A DNA stretch of 64,000 nucleotides from Pegea sp. RAD2-039. Its lineage: Eukaryota; Chordata; Thaliacea; Salpida; Salpidae. Shown here in pieces: positions 25,151 through 35,216 of the stretch; within the stretch, counting starts at the first letter, position 1, and each line of letters starts with the position of its first letter. The position numbers were made by a program, and so were the translations under genes. The stretch covers positions 863,001 through 927,000 of the forward strand of contig JAQGEQ010000192.1 in assembly GCA_034620365.1 (NCBI GenBank). Reading direction: 5' to 3'. The notes beneath the pieces are model-generated. The model was given only the letters and a program-made list of their open reading frames with translations. It had not been told where the DNA came from and made no database searches.

Positions 25151-26313
25151 TTCGCCTTTAGACGAGATGCAAAGTGCTTTTCCACCTGCTTAAAATCAGA
25201 GATAGAAACTTTCTATCATTACCTGAGTTCAAAATAAGCTAGTTGCGTAACAGGGAAGCTAGTACCTTGTCTGATGTTTCAATCTATCATAAGACCTCTT
25301 ATTCTTATGAAGTATAAGAAAGTAACGGTTAGTGACTTGATAATAGTAAGAGTAAGTAGGGACTTAGTTTTTTTTATATATTTATTTTCTTTTAATAGTC
25401 ATATTCAGACCTTACTAATAAAAAAATTATTAAAAGTTGAATTTTTACAAATATTTTCTATTTTTTATAATACTCAGGAAAAATAGTAAACCATAATAAG
25501 AAAAGGAAGTATTCGTCACTATTTTGTCAGCATAATTCTGCAAATTTTTTTTAAATGTTTTGTTTACTATTATATTTGTAGCTTTTACTTATTAGCGTAT
25601 TTTAAAGGTCATTAAAAAATAGAAACTATTTATATTAGAACATTTTGAATCTTTAGTTATATTTAGAAATTGTAAAAAGTAGTTTTTAGTCAATCATATT
25701 GAAAATTTAATTTTTATAATATTTTCCAAATATTGAATTTTTATTATTTGCTGATGAAATAATTTCAATGTTGATGTAAAAAAGTAAAATTAAAACTTTA
25801 TATTTTATTCTTATTATTTCTATGAATTTTTTGTTGAGGATGTTAAAACTCTGAAAAAGTTTTTATTTTCATCACAATTCAGTTCAGAAGCAATAAGAAA
25901 TATGAATAAAATATTTAATTATGAAATAATAAGGATTAAATAGAAAAATATGAATTTATTTGAGAATTCGAATAACTGACAACAAGATTGAACAATTATT
26001 ATTTATTAAATGTTTTCAATTAATAACAATTTAAAAAAGTTTTTTTCTTATACTTTTTAGAGATACATTTTTACAACTTTCTTAATTATATCAATTTGAT
26101 TTTTAAATTTTCAGATTTAAAATAAATAATTTTTGTATTTAACTTTAGTTCAAATTAATTTAATTTGTAAAGTTATTTTAATATTTTTTCAATAGTTTTT
26201 TGCATTACCTTTTATTTGATCAAGAACCAAATTGAATAAAAATGGAAAAAAATTTGATTATTTGTCAATTATGATTTAATTTTGTAAAGTCAGAAATATA
26301 AATAGAATTGAAA
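25151..26313. other. AT-rich DNA upstream of MOCOS
   Basis: The first 150 bases may still be decayed LINE. The rest is AT-rich without supported coding capacity. It presumably holds the MOCOS promoter; no clear TATA box or CRE is seen immediately upstream. Confidence 0.4.
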
Positions 26314-29118
26314 ATGAAGAATAATATAGAAATTGACCAAAATGTGAAAGCAAAAGTGGAAAAAGCCAGAAACGTCCACTTTCCTCATTTGAAACAAACT
26401 ATTTATCTAGATAATTCTGCTTCTGCAGTTTATTCTATTCAACAAATCCAACAATTTTCTACAAATTTATCTTCAAATCTTTATGGAAACCCTCATAGCC
26501 ACAGCAAATCAAGTCAATTATCTCAAAACCATCTTCAATCAGTCAGACAGAAGGTTCTCGAGTACTTTGACGTCACTTCTGATGACTTTGACGTCATCTT
26601 TACATCAGGAGCAACTGCTGCTTGCCAACTGGTAGCAGAGAACTTTAGTTGGAAGACACAAAAGTCTTCTTTCATTTATCTTGAAGATAATCATACTTCT
26701 GTCATAGGTATGAGAGAAGTAGTTAAAGCCAACACTTTCTGTCTTTCAACCAATTTGGCCCCACAAAAAACTAACATCTTTTCACTAGACAATTACTCCC
26801 TTCTACCTATATCAACAACCTCCACGTCATCACATGTGACGTCATCACCTGCCAACCACCTATTTGCATATCCACTTCAAAGTAACTTTTCAGGAACAAA
26901 GTATCCGTTTGAATGGATCAAGGAAGTTCAAATGAAGAAGTATTTTAAAGATTTGATCTCAACTGATGCAGATGATTTCTACATCTTCTTGGATGCTGCA
27001 TCTTTCCTCTCTACATCTCCATTATCGCTCTCTGATCTTCATCCAGACTTCATCTGCTTCTCTTTCTACAAAATCTTCGGTTTCCCGACTGGCCTCGGCG
27101 CTCTACTAATCAGCAAACGCGCGTCGCGTCTGATGACGTCTTGCAGCGGTTACTTCGGTGGCGGTAGCGTCACTGGTTACTTGCCTTCGCGATCTTTCGT
27201 ACGTCACAACCCTCAAATAAGCGCGCGTTTTGAAAGGGGAACTCCCAACTATCTTGACGTCATCGCAGTCGTCACCGGATTTGAAGTCCTTCGTAAAGTG
27301 GCGTTTTCAATTCATCACATCCAATCTTACACTTTCGCTCTCGCGCGTCAACTTCACGCTTCACTGACGTCACTTCACCATAGTAACGGAACGCCCGTTG
27401 TCGTCATTTACGCTCATACGCGATTCGATGACGTCACCCGGCAAGGTCCTATCATCGCGATGAATTTTCGTGACTCTCGCGGTGATTTTATTGGATTTAA
27501 TCACGTGACGCGAATAGCGGCGTCGAGCGGAATCGAAGTTCGAGGCGGATGTATGTGTAATGTCGGAGCTTGTGTCCGGATGTTGGGAGTTGATGCAGAT
27601 CGAATGAGAATGATCTATCGCGCTGGACATCGATGTGGTGGAGATGATGACGTCATAGATGGAACACCAGTGGGCGCTGTTCGTATTTCTCTTGGTTATC
27701 ATTCGACTGTCGATGACGTCATCGCTTTTATTCGATTTGTCAACGAACATTTTGTTGATGATGACGTCACTGTAAATGGCACTGACGTCACTGAAGCTGA
27801 TGATGACGTCACTGTAAATGGCACTGACGTCACTGAAGCTGGTGATGACGTCACTGTAAATGGCACTGACGTCACTGAAGCTGATGATGACGTCACTGTA
27901 AATGGCACTGACGTCACTGAAGCTGATGATGACGTCACTGTGAATGGCACTGACGTCACTGAATCTGATGATGACGTCACTGTGAATGGCACTGACGTCA
28001 CTGAAGCTGATGATGACGTCACTGTAAATGGCACTGACGTCACTGAAGCTGATGATGACGTCACTGTGAATGGCACTGACGTCACTGAATCTGATGACGT
28101 CACTGTGAATGGCACTGACGTCACTGAAGCTGATGATGGCGTCACTGTAAATGACACTGACGTCATTGTAACTAATGATGACGTCACTAAAGCTGGTGAT
28201 GACGTCATTGTAACTAATGATGACGTCACTGAAGCTGGTGATGACGTCATTGTAACTAATGATGACGTTGCTAAATCTAGTGATGACGTCACTGGTGAAA
28301 TAGTCTTAAAGAAGATATTTGTGTATCCGGTGAAATCTTGTCGAGGAATAGAAGTTGATGATTGGATGATCTCACCAGCATCCGGGCTTCTCTTTGATCG
28401 TGTCTTTGCTGTCGTCACTAGGCGTAATCGAAGTTGCTACGTGAAACGCGATCGACTTGCTTACGTCATTGTCGCTATTGATCACAATCGAGAGAAGTTA
28501 CGGTTGTCATCCGAAGGACATGGATCTGTTGAAGAAGATCTGATCTGCTCTTCCAAAGATCAAGAAGTTTTTCAAATCGAAATTTGTGGCGAGATGCATT
28601 CCGCGAGATGCTGTGACGTCACTACTTCTAAATGGTTGAGTGCAGTAGTGCGCGATGACGTAATCTTGATACGGTTGAGTGATCATCGAAGTGTGACGTC
28701 ATTTTCGAATCAAGCTCAGCTGTTATTGATTAATGAGCAAAGCGTTCGCGCTCTCGATAATCGCTTACATTTCAATCGAAGTGATGACGTCACTATGCTC
28801 GCGACTGCAAATCGTTTTCGAGCTAACTTCCTGATCGGAGGTCACGTGGGTGCGTTCGACGAGGAAAAATGGACGAAGTTTCACTTGGATGATTGTAGTT
28901 TTATCAAAGTTGCTAATTGTGTGCGTTGTCGCGCGATTTGCTTCGATTCTAAAAGCGGCGTGCGTAACGAGCAGGTTGTCAAGCAGTTGGCGCGCTTAGC
29001 AACCGGAAATTTGCGCCCACGGCGCCATTTTGGGATTTACCTGCGCGGTGAGTTTCAGCAAAACCTAGTTCGATTGAAGGTAGGGTCTAGTCTGCACGTG
29101 ACTCGAAAAAGTGAATAG
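26314..29118 (+). CDS. MOCOS: molybdenum cofactor sulfurase, intronless, with tandem-repeat linker
   Basis: This cytosolic enzyme moves sulfur from L-cysteine onto the molybdenum cofactor of xanthine dehydrogenase and aldehyde oxidase. The single exon encodes 934 residues from ATG at 26314 (human about 888). The N-terminal class-V aminotransferase/cysteine desulfurase domain shows YLDNSASA, FTSGATAA, DNHTSVIGMREV and SFYKIFGFPTGLGALL (PLP lysine K253). It also shows RFERGTPNYLDVIA and GGCMCNVGAC (active-site cysteines C413/C415). The C-terminal MOSC domain (from about residue 666) shows FVYPVKSCRG, RFRANFLI and NCVRCRAICFD. Between the domains, residues 482-659 are about ten 14-residue repeats of DDDVTVNGTDVTEA plus three variant units, encoded by DNA dense in TGACGTCA. 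Lack of introns is unusual for an animal MOCOS. FPGT follows on the same strand after 184 bp. Confidence 0.96.
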   Translation: MKNNIEIDQNVKAKVEKARNVHFPHLKQTIYLDNSASAVYSIQQIQQFSTNLSSNLYGNPHSHSKSSQLSQNHLQSVRQKVLEYFDVTSDDFDVIFTSGATAACQLVAENFSWKTQKSSFIYLEDNHTSVIGMREVVKANTFCLSTNLAPQKTNIFSLDNYSLLPISTTSTSSHVTSSPANHLFAYPLQSNFSGTKYPFEWIKEVQMKKYFKDLISTDADDFYIFLDAASFLSTSPLSLSDLHPDFICFSFYKIFGFPTGLGALLISKRASRLMTSCSGYFGGGSVTGYLPSRSFVRHNPQISARFERGTPNYLDVIAVVTGFEVLRKVAFSIHHIQSYTFALARQLHASLTSLHHSNGTPVVVIYAHTRFDDVTRQGPIIAMNFRDSRGDFIGFNHVTRIAASSGIEVRGGCMCNVGACVRMLGVDADRMRMIYRAGHRCGGDDDVIDGTPVGAVRISLGYHSTVDDVIAFIRFVNEHFVDDDVTVNGTDVTEADDDVTVNGTDVTEAGDDVTVNGTDVTEADDDVTVNGTDVTEADDDVTVNGTDVTESDDDVTVNGTDVTEADDDVTVNGTDVTEADDDVTVNGTDVTESDDVTVNGTDVTEADDGVTVNDTDVIVTNDDVTKAGDDVIVTNDDVTEAGDDVIVTNDDVAKSSDDVTGEIVLKKIFVYPVKSCRGIEVDDWMISPASGLLFDRVFAVVTRRNRSCYVKRDRLAYVIVAIDHNREKLRLSSEGHGSVEEDLICSSKDQEVFQIEICGEMHSARCCDVTTSKWLSAVVRDDVILIRLSDHRSVTSFSNQAQLLLINEQSVRALDNRLHFNRSDDVTMLATANRFRANFLIGGHVGAFDEEKWTKFHLDDCSFIKVANCVRCRAICFDSKSGVRNEQVVKQLARLATGNLRPRRHFGIYLRGEFQQNLVRLKVGSSLHVTRKSE
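27757..28291 (+). repeat. 42-bp tandem repeat within MOCOS
   Basis: About ten copies of a 42-bp unit (one copy shortened by 3 bp), then three related units. Most units contain two TGACGTCA palindromes. Length changes are multiples of 3, so the frame is kept. Unit-to-unit differences are few (Ala/Ser, Asp/Gly), indicating recent expansion. The palindromic make-up also leaves a long open frame on the other strand, which I do not regard as a gene. Confidence 0.95.
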
Positions 29119-29302
29119 TGACGTCATCAGAGCTGTTGCTAAGCAATTATATGATTCTAAAAATAATGAATTTAGTAAATGTTGTGATTTTTTAAACTTT
29201 TTTATTCATTATTTATTAATTCTCAAACATTTTCTATTTTTCTTTTTGATTTAAAATTAAAACTAAAATTGCTAAAAAAGAAGAAAAGCAAAAGTGGTTG
29301 CC

Positions 29303-31289
29303 ATGGAGACGACGATGCTTCGAAGATTAAAGAAGTTTGATTCACTACTTGGTGATTGGTTCTTCAGCTAATGTTATTCTTAATTAAATATTTTCTATCA
29401 TCAGTAGAGAAGCCTGTGACGTCATCACAAGTGGTCACGTGGGATGTTGTCGTGGTTACGTCAGCAGATGAAGATCAAAAGAAGATTTTTGAAATTCAGA
29501 TCGAAGATTGTTTGAAACGAAACAAATTGCCGAAGCAGAGCCGCTACCTGGTTGTTAGTGATCCACCCGGCTATAAAATTGGTTTGTAACTAATCAAGTC
29601 GCTATCATTCGATGACGTCATGTTGCTAGGCAATGGTGGATCAACGTTAGTGGTTTTGAAAGAGCTGCAAAAGATGCTTGGAGACGATTTTCATCTCTTG
29701 AAGATTCTGATTATTCACGCGGGAGGATACAGTCAACGCTTCCTCTGCGCAAGTGCTCTCGGAAAAGTGATGACGTCATCGTCGCCATGTGATAATTTAT
29801 TGAGCTTTTTGTGTCATTTGTAGGCGTTTGTGAAATTACCGATAGGTGGCGGGGATGGGCGCACTATGATGCAGCTGAAACTCATCACTTACATCGATCT
29901 ACCTGAAAAAATTCAAAATGGCGGCGCGTTTGTTTGTTGCTCGGATACAATCGAAGTTTTTGATGATTATGATTGGGCATTTGAAGATCAAGGTAAATTC
30001 TAAGGTAATGATCACAAGATCTTGATCCTATTGATCAGGATTCACCGCTTTGGGGCACCCTTCATCTTTAAAAGTGGGAACAACTCACGGAGTGTTTGTT
30101 CTTGATCCAAAAGATCAAAATAAGATCAAACAATCTTGCCGAATCTTCCTCCATAAACCTAGTATCGAGAAGATGAAATCCTCCGGAGCTGTCAAGACTC
30201 CCAAAGATCTTGTCATCACTGATTCTTCCTTCTTCATCAGCTCTTCTTTGTGTCTTCATCTTCTTCGCTTCTTTCGGAAGATTGAACCTCTCAAATGCGA
30301 GATCGATGCTTACGGCGACTTCCTCCAGGTTTGAGACTCGATGACGTCATCATCATTCTTATAGTTTGATGACGTAGGCATCAGGAAGCGATTGTGACGG
30401 TAGTTACGTCATGAACACCTCAAATGTCGTCAGCCAATCACAATCACTTATTTCATCTCGTCGTCAAGTGTTTGACTGGTTGCGAGGGACTCCATTGTCT
30501 GTGATCGTGCTGCATAGCGATGACGACAGCGTGACGTCATCATTTCATCATCTGGGTACCATCAACGAGTACAAACAGCATCTGACGTCATCCAAATCGC
30601 TATTACGTCATCAGCTTCATTTGGACACTTTTCATTTCTGCCTGGGTCACGTGACCCACTATCAGCTTGCTGATGACGTCATAATTGCGAAGAAAATCAG
30701 CGGAGATCTGCTCCAGAAGCAGGAAGGCAACGCGCCGTGTCTGATGACGTCATTGATACATGGTGACGTAACTGTCGGTGTGGGTAGCGTGGTCGAGATG
30801 ACGCGAATCGGGGCATGCTCCCAGGTGGGCCGCAACTGTTTTGTCAGTGGCTCGTCACTTCCGGTGGGTTCTGTGGTCCCTGATGACGTATTTGTACACA
30901 CGGTCGCTACTACACGCGATGATGACGTCACTGCTTACGTCACTTGTGTGTTTGGAGCTGATGATGATATGAAAAGGAAAGGACCAGATGTTTCATGGGC
31001 TGGTACGCGCGTGCCTTGTGACGTCACCGATTGTTTGTGGACTTTGAAGTTGTTCCCGATGCGTGAAACGATGGAAGATTCGGTTTCAGCGAGTTTGAAG
31101 ATTTTTAAAGATTTTTGTGAATTTGGGCGAAAAGTCGATTTTGAAAAACTTTTTTCAATCGATGAAACACTGAAGCAAAAAAATGTTGACGTCATGCTGA
31201 AATATCGAAGTCAGCTTCGAGAAGACATTAGCGATCGTCTGTCATCTGAAGGCATGTTTGATGGATTATCTTGGGCTGAAGATCTTTAA
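29303..31289 (+). CDS. FPGT: fucose-1-phosphate guanylyltransferase
   Basis: Makes GDP-fucose from fucose-1-phosphate and GTP in the cytosolic fucose salvage pathway. Exons: 29303-29351, 29405-29581, 29630-29766, 29824-29992, 30039-30328, 30378-31289, giving 577 residues (human about 594). Family signatures in order: WDVVVVTSADEDQ, YLVVSDPPGYKIGNGGSTL (the nucleotide-binding loop, split by an intron), IIHAGGYSQR, ASALGK, FTALGHPSSLKVGTTHGVFV, FLHKPSIEKM, CEIDAYGDFLQ, NTSNVVSQSQ, and a C-terminal GSVVEMTRIG beta-helix-like region. All five introns are about 46-57 bp. At least ten TGACGTCA octamers lie in exons and introns. The acceptor at 30378 was chosen because it restores family alignment directly after DFLQ. 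Confidence 0.95.
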
Positions 31290-31499
31290 TTGTGATCATC
31301 TCATTTGCATCTTTATCAAACATCCTAATCTTTCGGGATCATCATCCAATCATCTTCAACTGAATTTATTTTACTTTTTTTAAAAGATTCTTTTATAACA
31401 GAGAATTAAAAGTTGTTCTAATGTCCCATCTCAGTAGATCGAATATAAAACATTCTTCTGAATTTCAATTTTTCTATTTTTTAAAACTTGTCTTCTTCC

Positions 31500-32400
31500 C
31501 CTTTCTCCACGATATTTTAACTAAAGGTTAAGGGGTAGAATAGATTCCAGAAGACATGCGTGATGCAAAGCTCATTGTACAAGAAATAAAAATCTTTTTG
31601 AAATAATCACAGAGGAAAATTCTTACTCAACAATTTAGGCAATTCGTTTGCTCATGTGTTGCTTCCTCTTCAAATACTAGTTGAAATAGTATATCCAGTT
31701 GCAGGAGAATGAAAAGAACGAAACATGTATTTGTATATCGCGTTCTTCGACCTTACCAAAGCTTCTGACTTCATTAGTAGAGAAGGTCTGTTCTCGATAT
31801 TGTTGAAGATAGGCAATGCACCCAGCTATTTTAATACAATAAAATTATTTTAAAAGAACTACAAGGCAACTATGATAGAAGCTACTCTGAGTCATTCAAA
31901 AACAGGGATGTGTCTTTACCTCAATGATTTTTAGGATTTTCTTCTCAATGTTATTAAAATAAGCGTTTCATGCGTCTTCCTAAGGAATTTATCCAAAATA
32001 TGACAAAAGTCTTTTTAATGAGGCACGTCTAAAATAAAAAAAATATCTACATCCGCGACCTGCTTTTTGCCGCAGTAATCGTTGCACATTTAGCAAAAGA
32101 CCAATAAATGCTGATAAACCGATTTTTGTCAGCCTGTACCGACTTTGGAATGAAAATCAGTTTGAAAAAGATAAACGTTTTCAGCCAAGGTGTTAACGTT
32201 CCACAGTTAGTCAACATCGGTGGCTGTGACGTTGAGGCTGTGGATAATTTTGTCTCCGGTTAAAAATAACATCAACAGTATCAATAGAAGCTGAGATTAA
32301 CATTCGCATCAGGAAAGCATCTGGAACGTTTGCACGGTTAACTTCCAGGGTAATCGAAATCTATCAAAACAAAGCTACCATCTATAGCCCAAAAATGAAA
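31500..32400 (+). mobile_element. LINE fragment (RT domain), dead, inverted relative to the 24.4-kb copy
   Basis: Plus-strand remnants of non-LTR RT. Near 31555, RDAKL matches the start of the RT region. At 31735-31805, IAFFDLTKASDFISREGLFS is the RT motif with catalytic Asp. At 32100-32260, LINRFLSACTDFGMKISLKK and VNIGGCDVEAVDNF are nearly identical to the 24.9-25.1 kb copy. At 32290, SIEAEINIRIRKASGTFARL follows. Many stops and frame shifts. Together with the minus-strand copy it brackets MOCOS and FPGT. Confidence 0.85.
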
Positions 32401-33615
32401 CTTTAAAAAACATTTTTTTGTGTTTTTAGTTCAAATACCTTCGCGCATTGATAAAGAAATCAAAATTAATTTTCTAATTCAAAAAATTTTGTAGTCGCTA
32501 ACTAATTGGTTTAAGTAGAAAAGATTAATTAACAGAAAGTGGTAATGTTAATAGTATTATGTTAAATGATCACAATTTAAAAAGCAAACAACTTATCGGT
32601 AAACTTCAATATGACTGATTAAAAAGTAGAATTCATAAATAAGACTTTAATTAACTAGACTACCTATTTCTCTTTTACTCTTGAAAATTTTTGTAAATTG
32701 GTTTTTAAGTAATAGATTTAAATTATCTTTTAAAAGAAAATTCATAAAAATAAGCTTTTAATAAACTTAAATACTTTATTTTTATTAAATCTTATTTTAG
32801 AATGAAATTAATATTTTCAGTTTAAGAAGCTAACATCTTCCTCATCTTACATATATCTTAGATATATTAAAAATTAGTTATTTGAAGTTAATAAGATATA
32901 AGTCATGAAATATAAATCAGAAAGTTTATGAACTTTTATTCGTTACTAACTTGTAAGCAGCCAACTTGGGTTACTACGGACGCAAGATTTAAAAAGTAAA
33001 TAAAAAATTTTATAAAAAAAAATTACAAAAATAAAATTATAAGTTTAGAGTAGAATTACTGATAAAGTTTAATAAAATATATGTTTCTAGATTTATATAT
33101 TTGTTCCACATATTGCTACATAAATTTAATTGTTGTAATCTTTAAAGTTAAAAAGTAATCTAAATTATTTTTATTTGTAGTTAGTTGATGTGCATCATCA
33201 ATTTGAAAATCAATATTTATTTTTTAATAGCTAATGAGCGAAGCTTATAAATTGAAATATTTAATTTTTACGTTCAATTTGTTTTTATTATATAACAACT
33301 TTGATATAATATTACTTCTGCTATTTGATTAATATTATTTTTTGCTGTTTACTTATAATCTAAAATAAATTTCCAATAATAAAAATTATTTTGTTCTATT
33401 AGTAAACTCAAATAATTATGTTTTTAATACATTTGTTGATTAACACGTGACAAGATACTTTTTAATTTTTACTATTTTTTAATTTGCTATTTGCTACATT
33501 AAACTATTTTCTTCTCACCATCAGGTATTTAGTTAAGAAATTCCATATTTGAAATTTGCTTATTTGTAAAGCTGTCTAAATGCAACTTACTTAATTTTGG
33601 GGTTTGTTTGAAATG
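32401..33615. other. AT-rich intergenic DNA
   Basis: No supported gene, repeat or RNA on either strand. Confidence 0.5.
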
Positions 33616-33931
33616 TTAGTTTATCATCAAAAAGTAAATAACTATAATCACTAAATGTTGTTTAAAATTGTAATAATTAACATGATAGGCCACAAACAAC
33701 ATTCCATGACCATCAGACTTTAATGAGGAGGTCCCTTCTTCTTCTATACCTAATTGAGGACTCTTATCATAATGGAGAGCAACAGGAACTATACTAACTC
33801 CAAGAGTGCCTAAATATAATGATGTTAACAACTTGTATATCAACAATCATATGAAAATGTAGCCGGGTTTCATGTGTTGATTCTCTAGTCACAAACATAC
33901 CTAGCAGAAGAGCAATGAACTCTGAGGTCAT
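33616..33931 (-). CDS. possible small membrane protein, two exons
   Basis: ATG at 33931; exon 33901-33931 has a good donor (CTAG|GTATGT). The second exon, 33809-33616, follows an acceptor TATTTAG. Together they encode 74 residues: hydrophobic start MTSEFIALLLGTLGVSIVPV, a polar middle (ALHYDKSPQLGIEEEG), and a hydrophobic end. It could be one or two membrane spans or a short secreted peptide. I recognise no family. Codon composition is less AT-biased than the surroundings, which supports it. It could still be chance. Confidence 0.4.
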
Positions 33932-34350
33932 CTTTATATTCTTCTTTCTATTATTCTTTTTCGGTGTCATATGCTTCTTTTTTACATATTTGATATAAAG
34001 TAAATTAATCAGAAGTGACATTATTAATTCATGTTAACTTGATCCTTTATAATTCTTTCTTAGAGAAAATAGTATTTAGAACAATTTAATTTTTCTAATT
34101 TTATGAATTATGTTTCAATTTATCTTTATATTACATCTACTGACTGATTTCTAGGTTTAGATTTAAATTGCTTCCAAATATTTATTTAAAAAGTTTGCTT
34201 TTGGATTTCAAAATCGTTTACTTTAATCACTATGTTCAAAAGATACTAAATTACTAATTAACTTGGTTTAGATTAGTTATCTCTAATCAGTTAGATTCTA
34301 ATTAATGAAATATCTTCCTCATTAAATTTTAATATTTTACTAACGTTCTG
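33932..34350. other. intergenic DNA between divergent genes
   Basis: AT-rich spacer between the minus-strand small gene and the plus-strand MYND gene. It is the likely shared promoter area; no specific element is recognised. Confidence 0.35.
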
Positions 34351-34988
34351 ATGAAATGCAAAGTTTGTGAAGAGATATCAAAGCAGAGATGTAAAAATTG
34401 CAAATCAGTTTACTACTGGTAGGAAATTAAAACAAAATTGTTAGTTGATTCGATTTGTTTTTTAACAAATTTTTTCACAGCTCTAAAATATGTCAAATTA
34501 AAGATTGGTCTTATCATCGCGTCACATGCTTATCTATGACGTCATCAATGCCGCATGATCAAACGACAATAAATATAAAATACAACAAACAGAATTATGA
34601 AATCATTTTGAATAAAAATGATGAAGGAGACATTCTGATGCAAAAAATTAGCTCAAAAATTAGAATTTTACAAAAAAATCTTAAATTAATCGCAAAAGGC
34701 AAAATAGTTGACGTCAAAAATGTGCGCTCAATCTTATTCGGCCAAAATCGACCGCCGACCATTTTGGTAATTAGTTTTGTAATTAGATATTTTGTTTCTT
34801 AACATGATGACTTTCTTATCAAGGCTTTTGGGGAGCAAGTAGAAGATGAAGATGATTTAAAGAGCGATGATATAGATGTGATTGTCATGAAGATGAATAT
34901 TAGCAGAAATGCTGCTATTCGAGCGTTACGTTGTTGCCATGGTGATGTGATTGATACCTTGTTGTATATTGGCAACCAAGTTGATTGA
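34351..34988 (+). CDS. MYND zinc finger / ubiquitin-like / UBA-like protein
   Basis: Exons 34351-34418, 34481-34766 and 34824-34988 encode 172 residues. Residues 3-38 form a MYND zinc finger: CKVCEE, CKNCKSVYYCSSKIC, then DWSYHRVTC. Residues about 50-105 resemble a ubiquitin-like fold (TINIKYNKQNYEIILNKNDE, then KNLKLIAKGKIVD). The last 30 residues (VMKMNISRNAAIRALRCCHG, then DVIDTLLYI) match a UBA-like helix bundle as in NAC-alpha/HYPK. A protein with these three modules suggests a small ubiquitin-pathway or chaperone adaptor. I do not recognise a named orthologue. The GH1 gene follows 228 bp downstream on the same strand. Confidence 0.8.
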
Positions 34989-35128
34989 TTTTCTAATCGT
35001 TGAAGTCTTCAAAGATGTGATAGTCCAAATTGTTCACCGCTTTCTTGTTTTCTGATTGGCTGATGAAAATGTTTAGATTTGTTCAGCTATAATTTATTGC
35101 AAACTTTATTAATCATTGACTTTTCGTA

Positions 35129-35175
35129 AATAAAAAGAAAAACTAGTTACTAACATTTGCTATTATTACTTGCAG
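35129..35175 (+). promoter_or_regulatory. intercistronic polyA signal and 3' splice site
   Basis: AATAAA at 35129-35134 lies 140 bp after the MYND stop. An acceptor, ATTACTTGCAG, ends at 35175, 41 bp before the GH1 start codon. The order stop, AATAAA, AG, ATG is that of a trans-spliced operon. A 5' UTR intron of the GH1 gene would look the same. Confidence 0.4.
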
Positions 35176-35216
35176 TGTTAAAACTTCTGATATTTTTGTA
35201 ATTAAACAAATTTGTG

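Noticed and set aside
26308-26313. TTG as an earlier MOCOS start
   Set aside because: Not an ATG; the ATG at 26314 follows immediately and is used.
27699-28418. 239-codon open frame antisense to the MOCOS repeat
   Set aside because: It arises because the repeat is built from palindromes; the translation is low-complexity (VTSVPFTVTSS) and the sense frame has full MOCOS homology on both sides.
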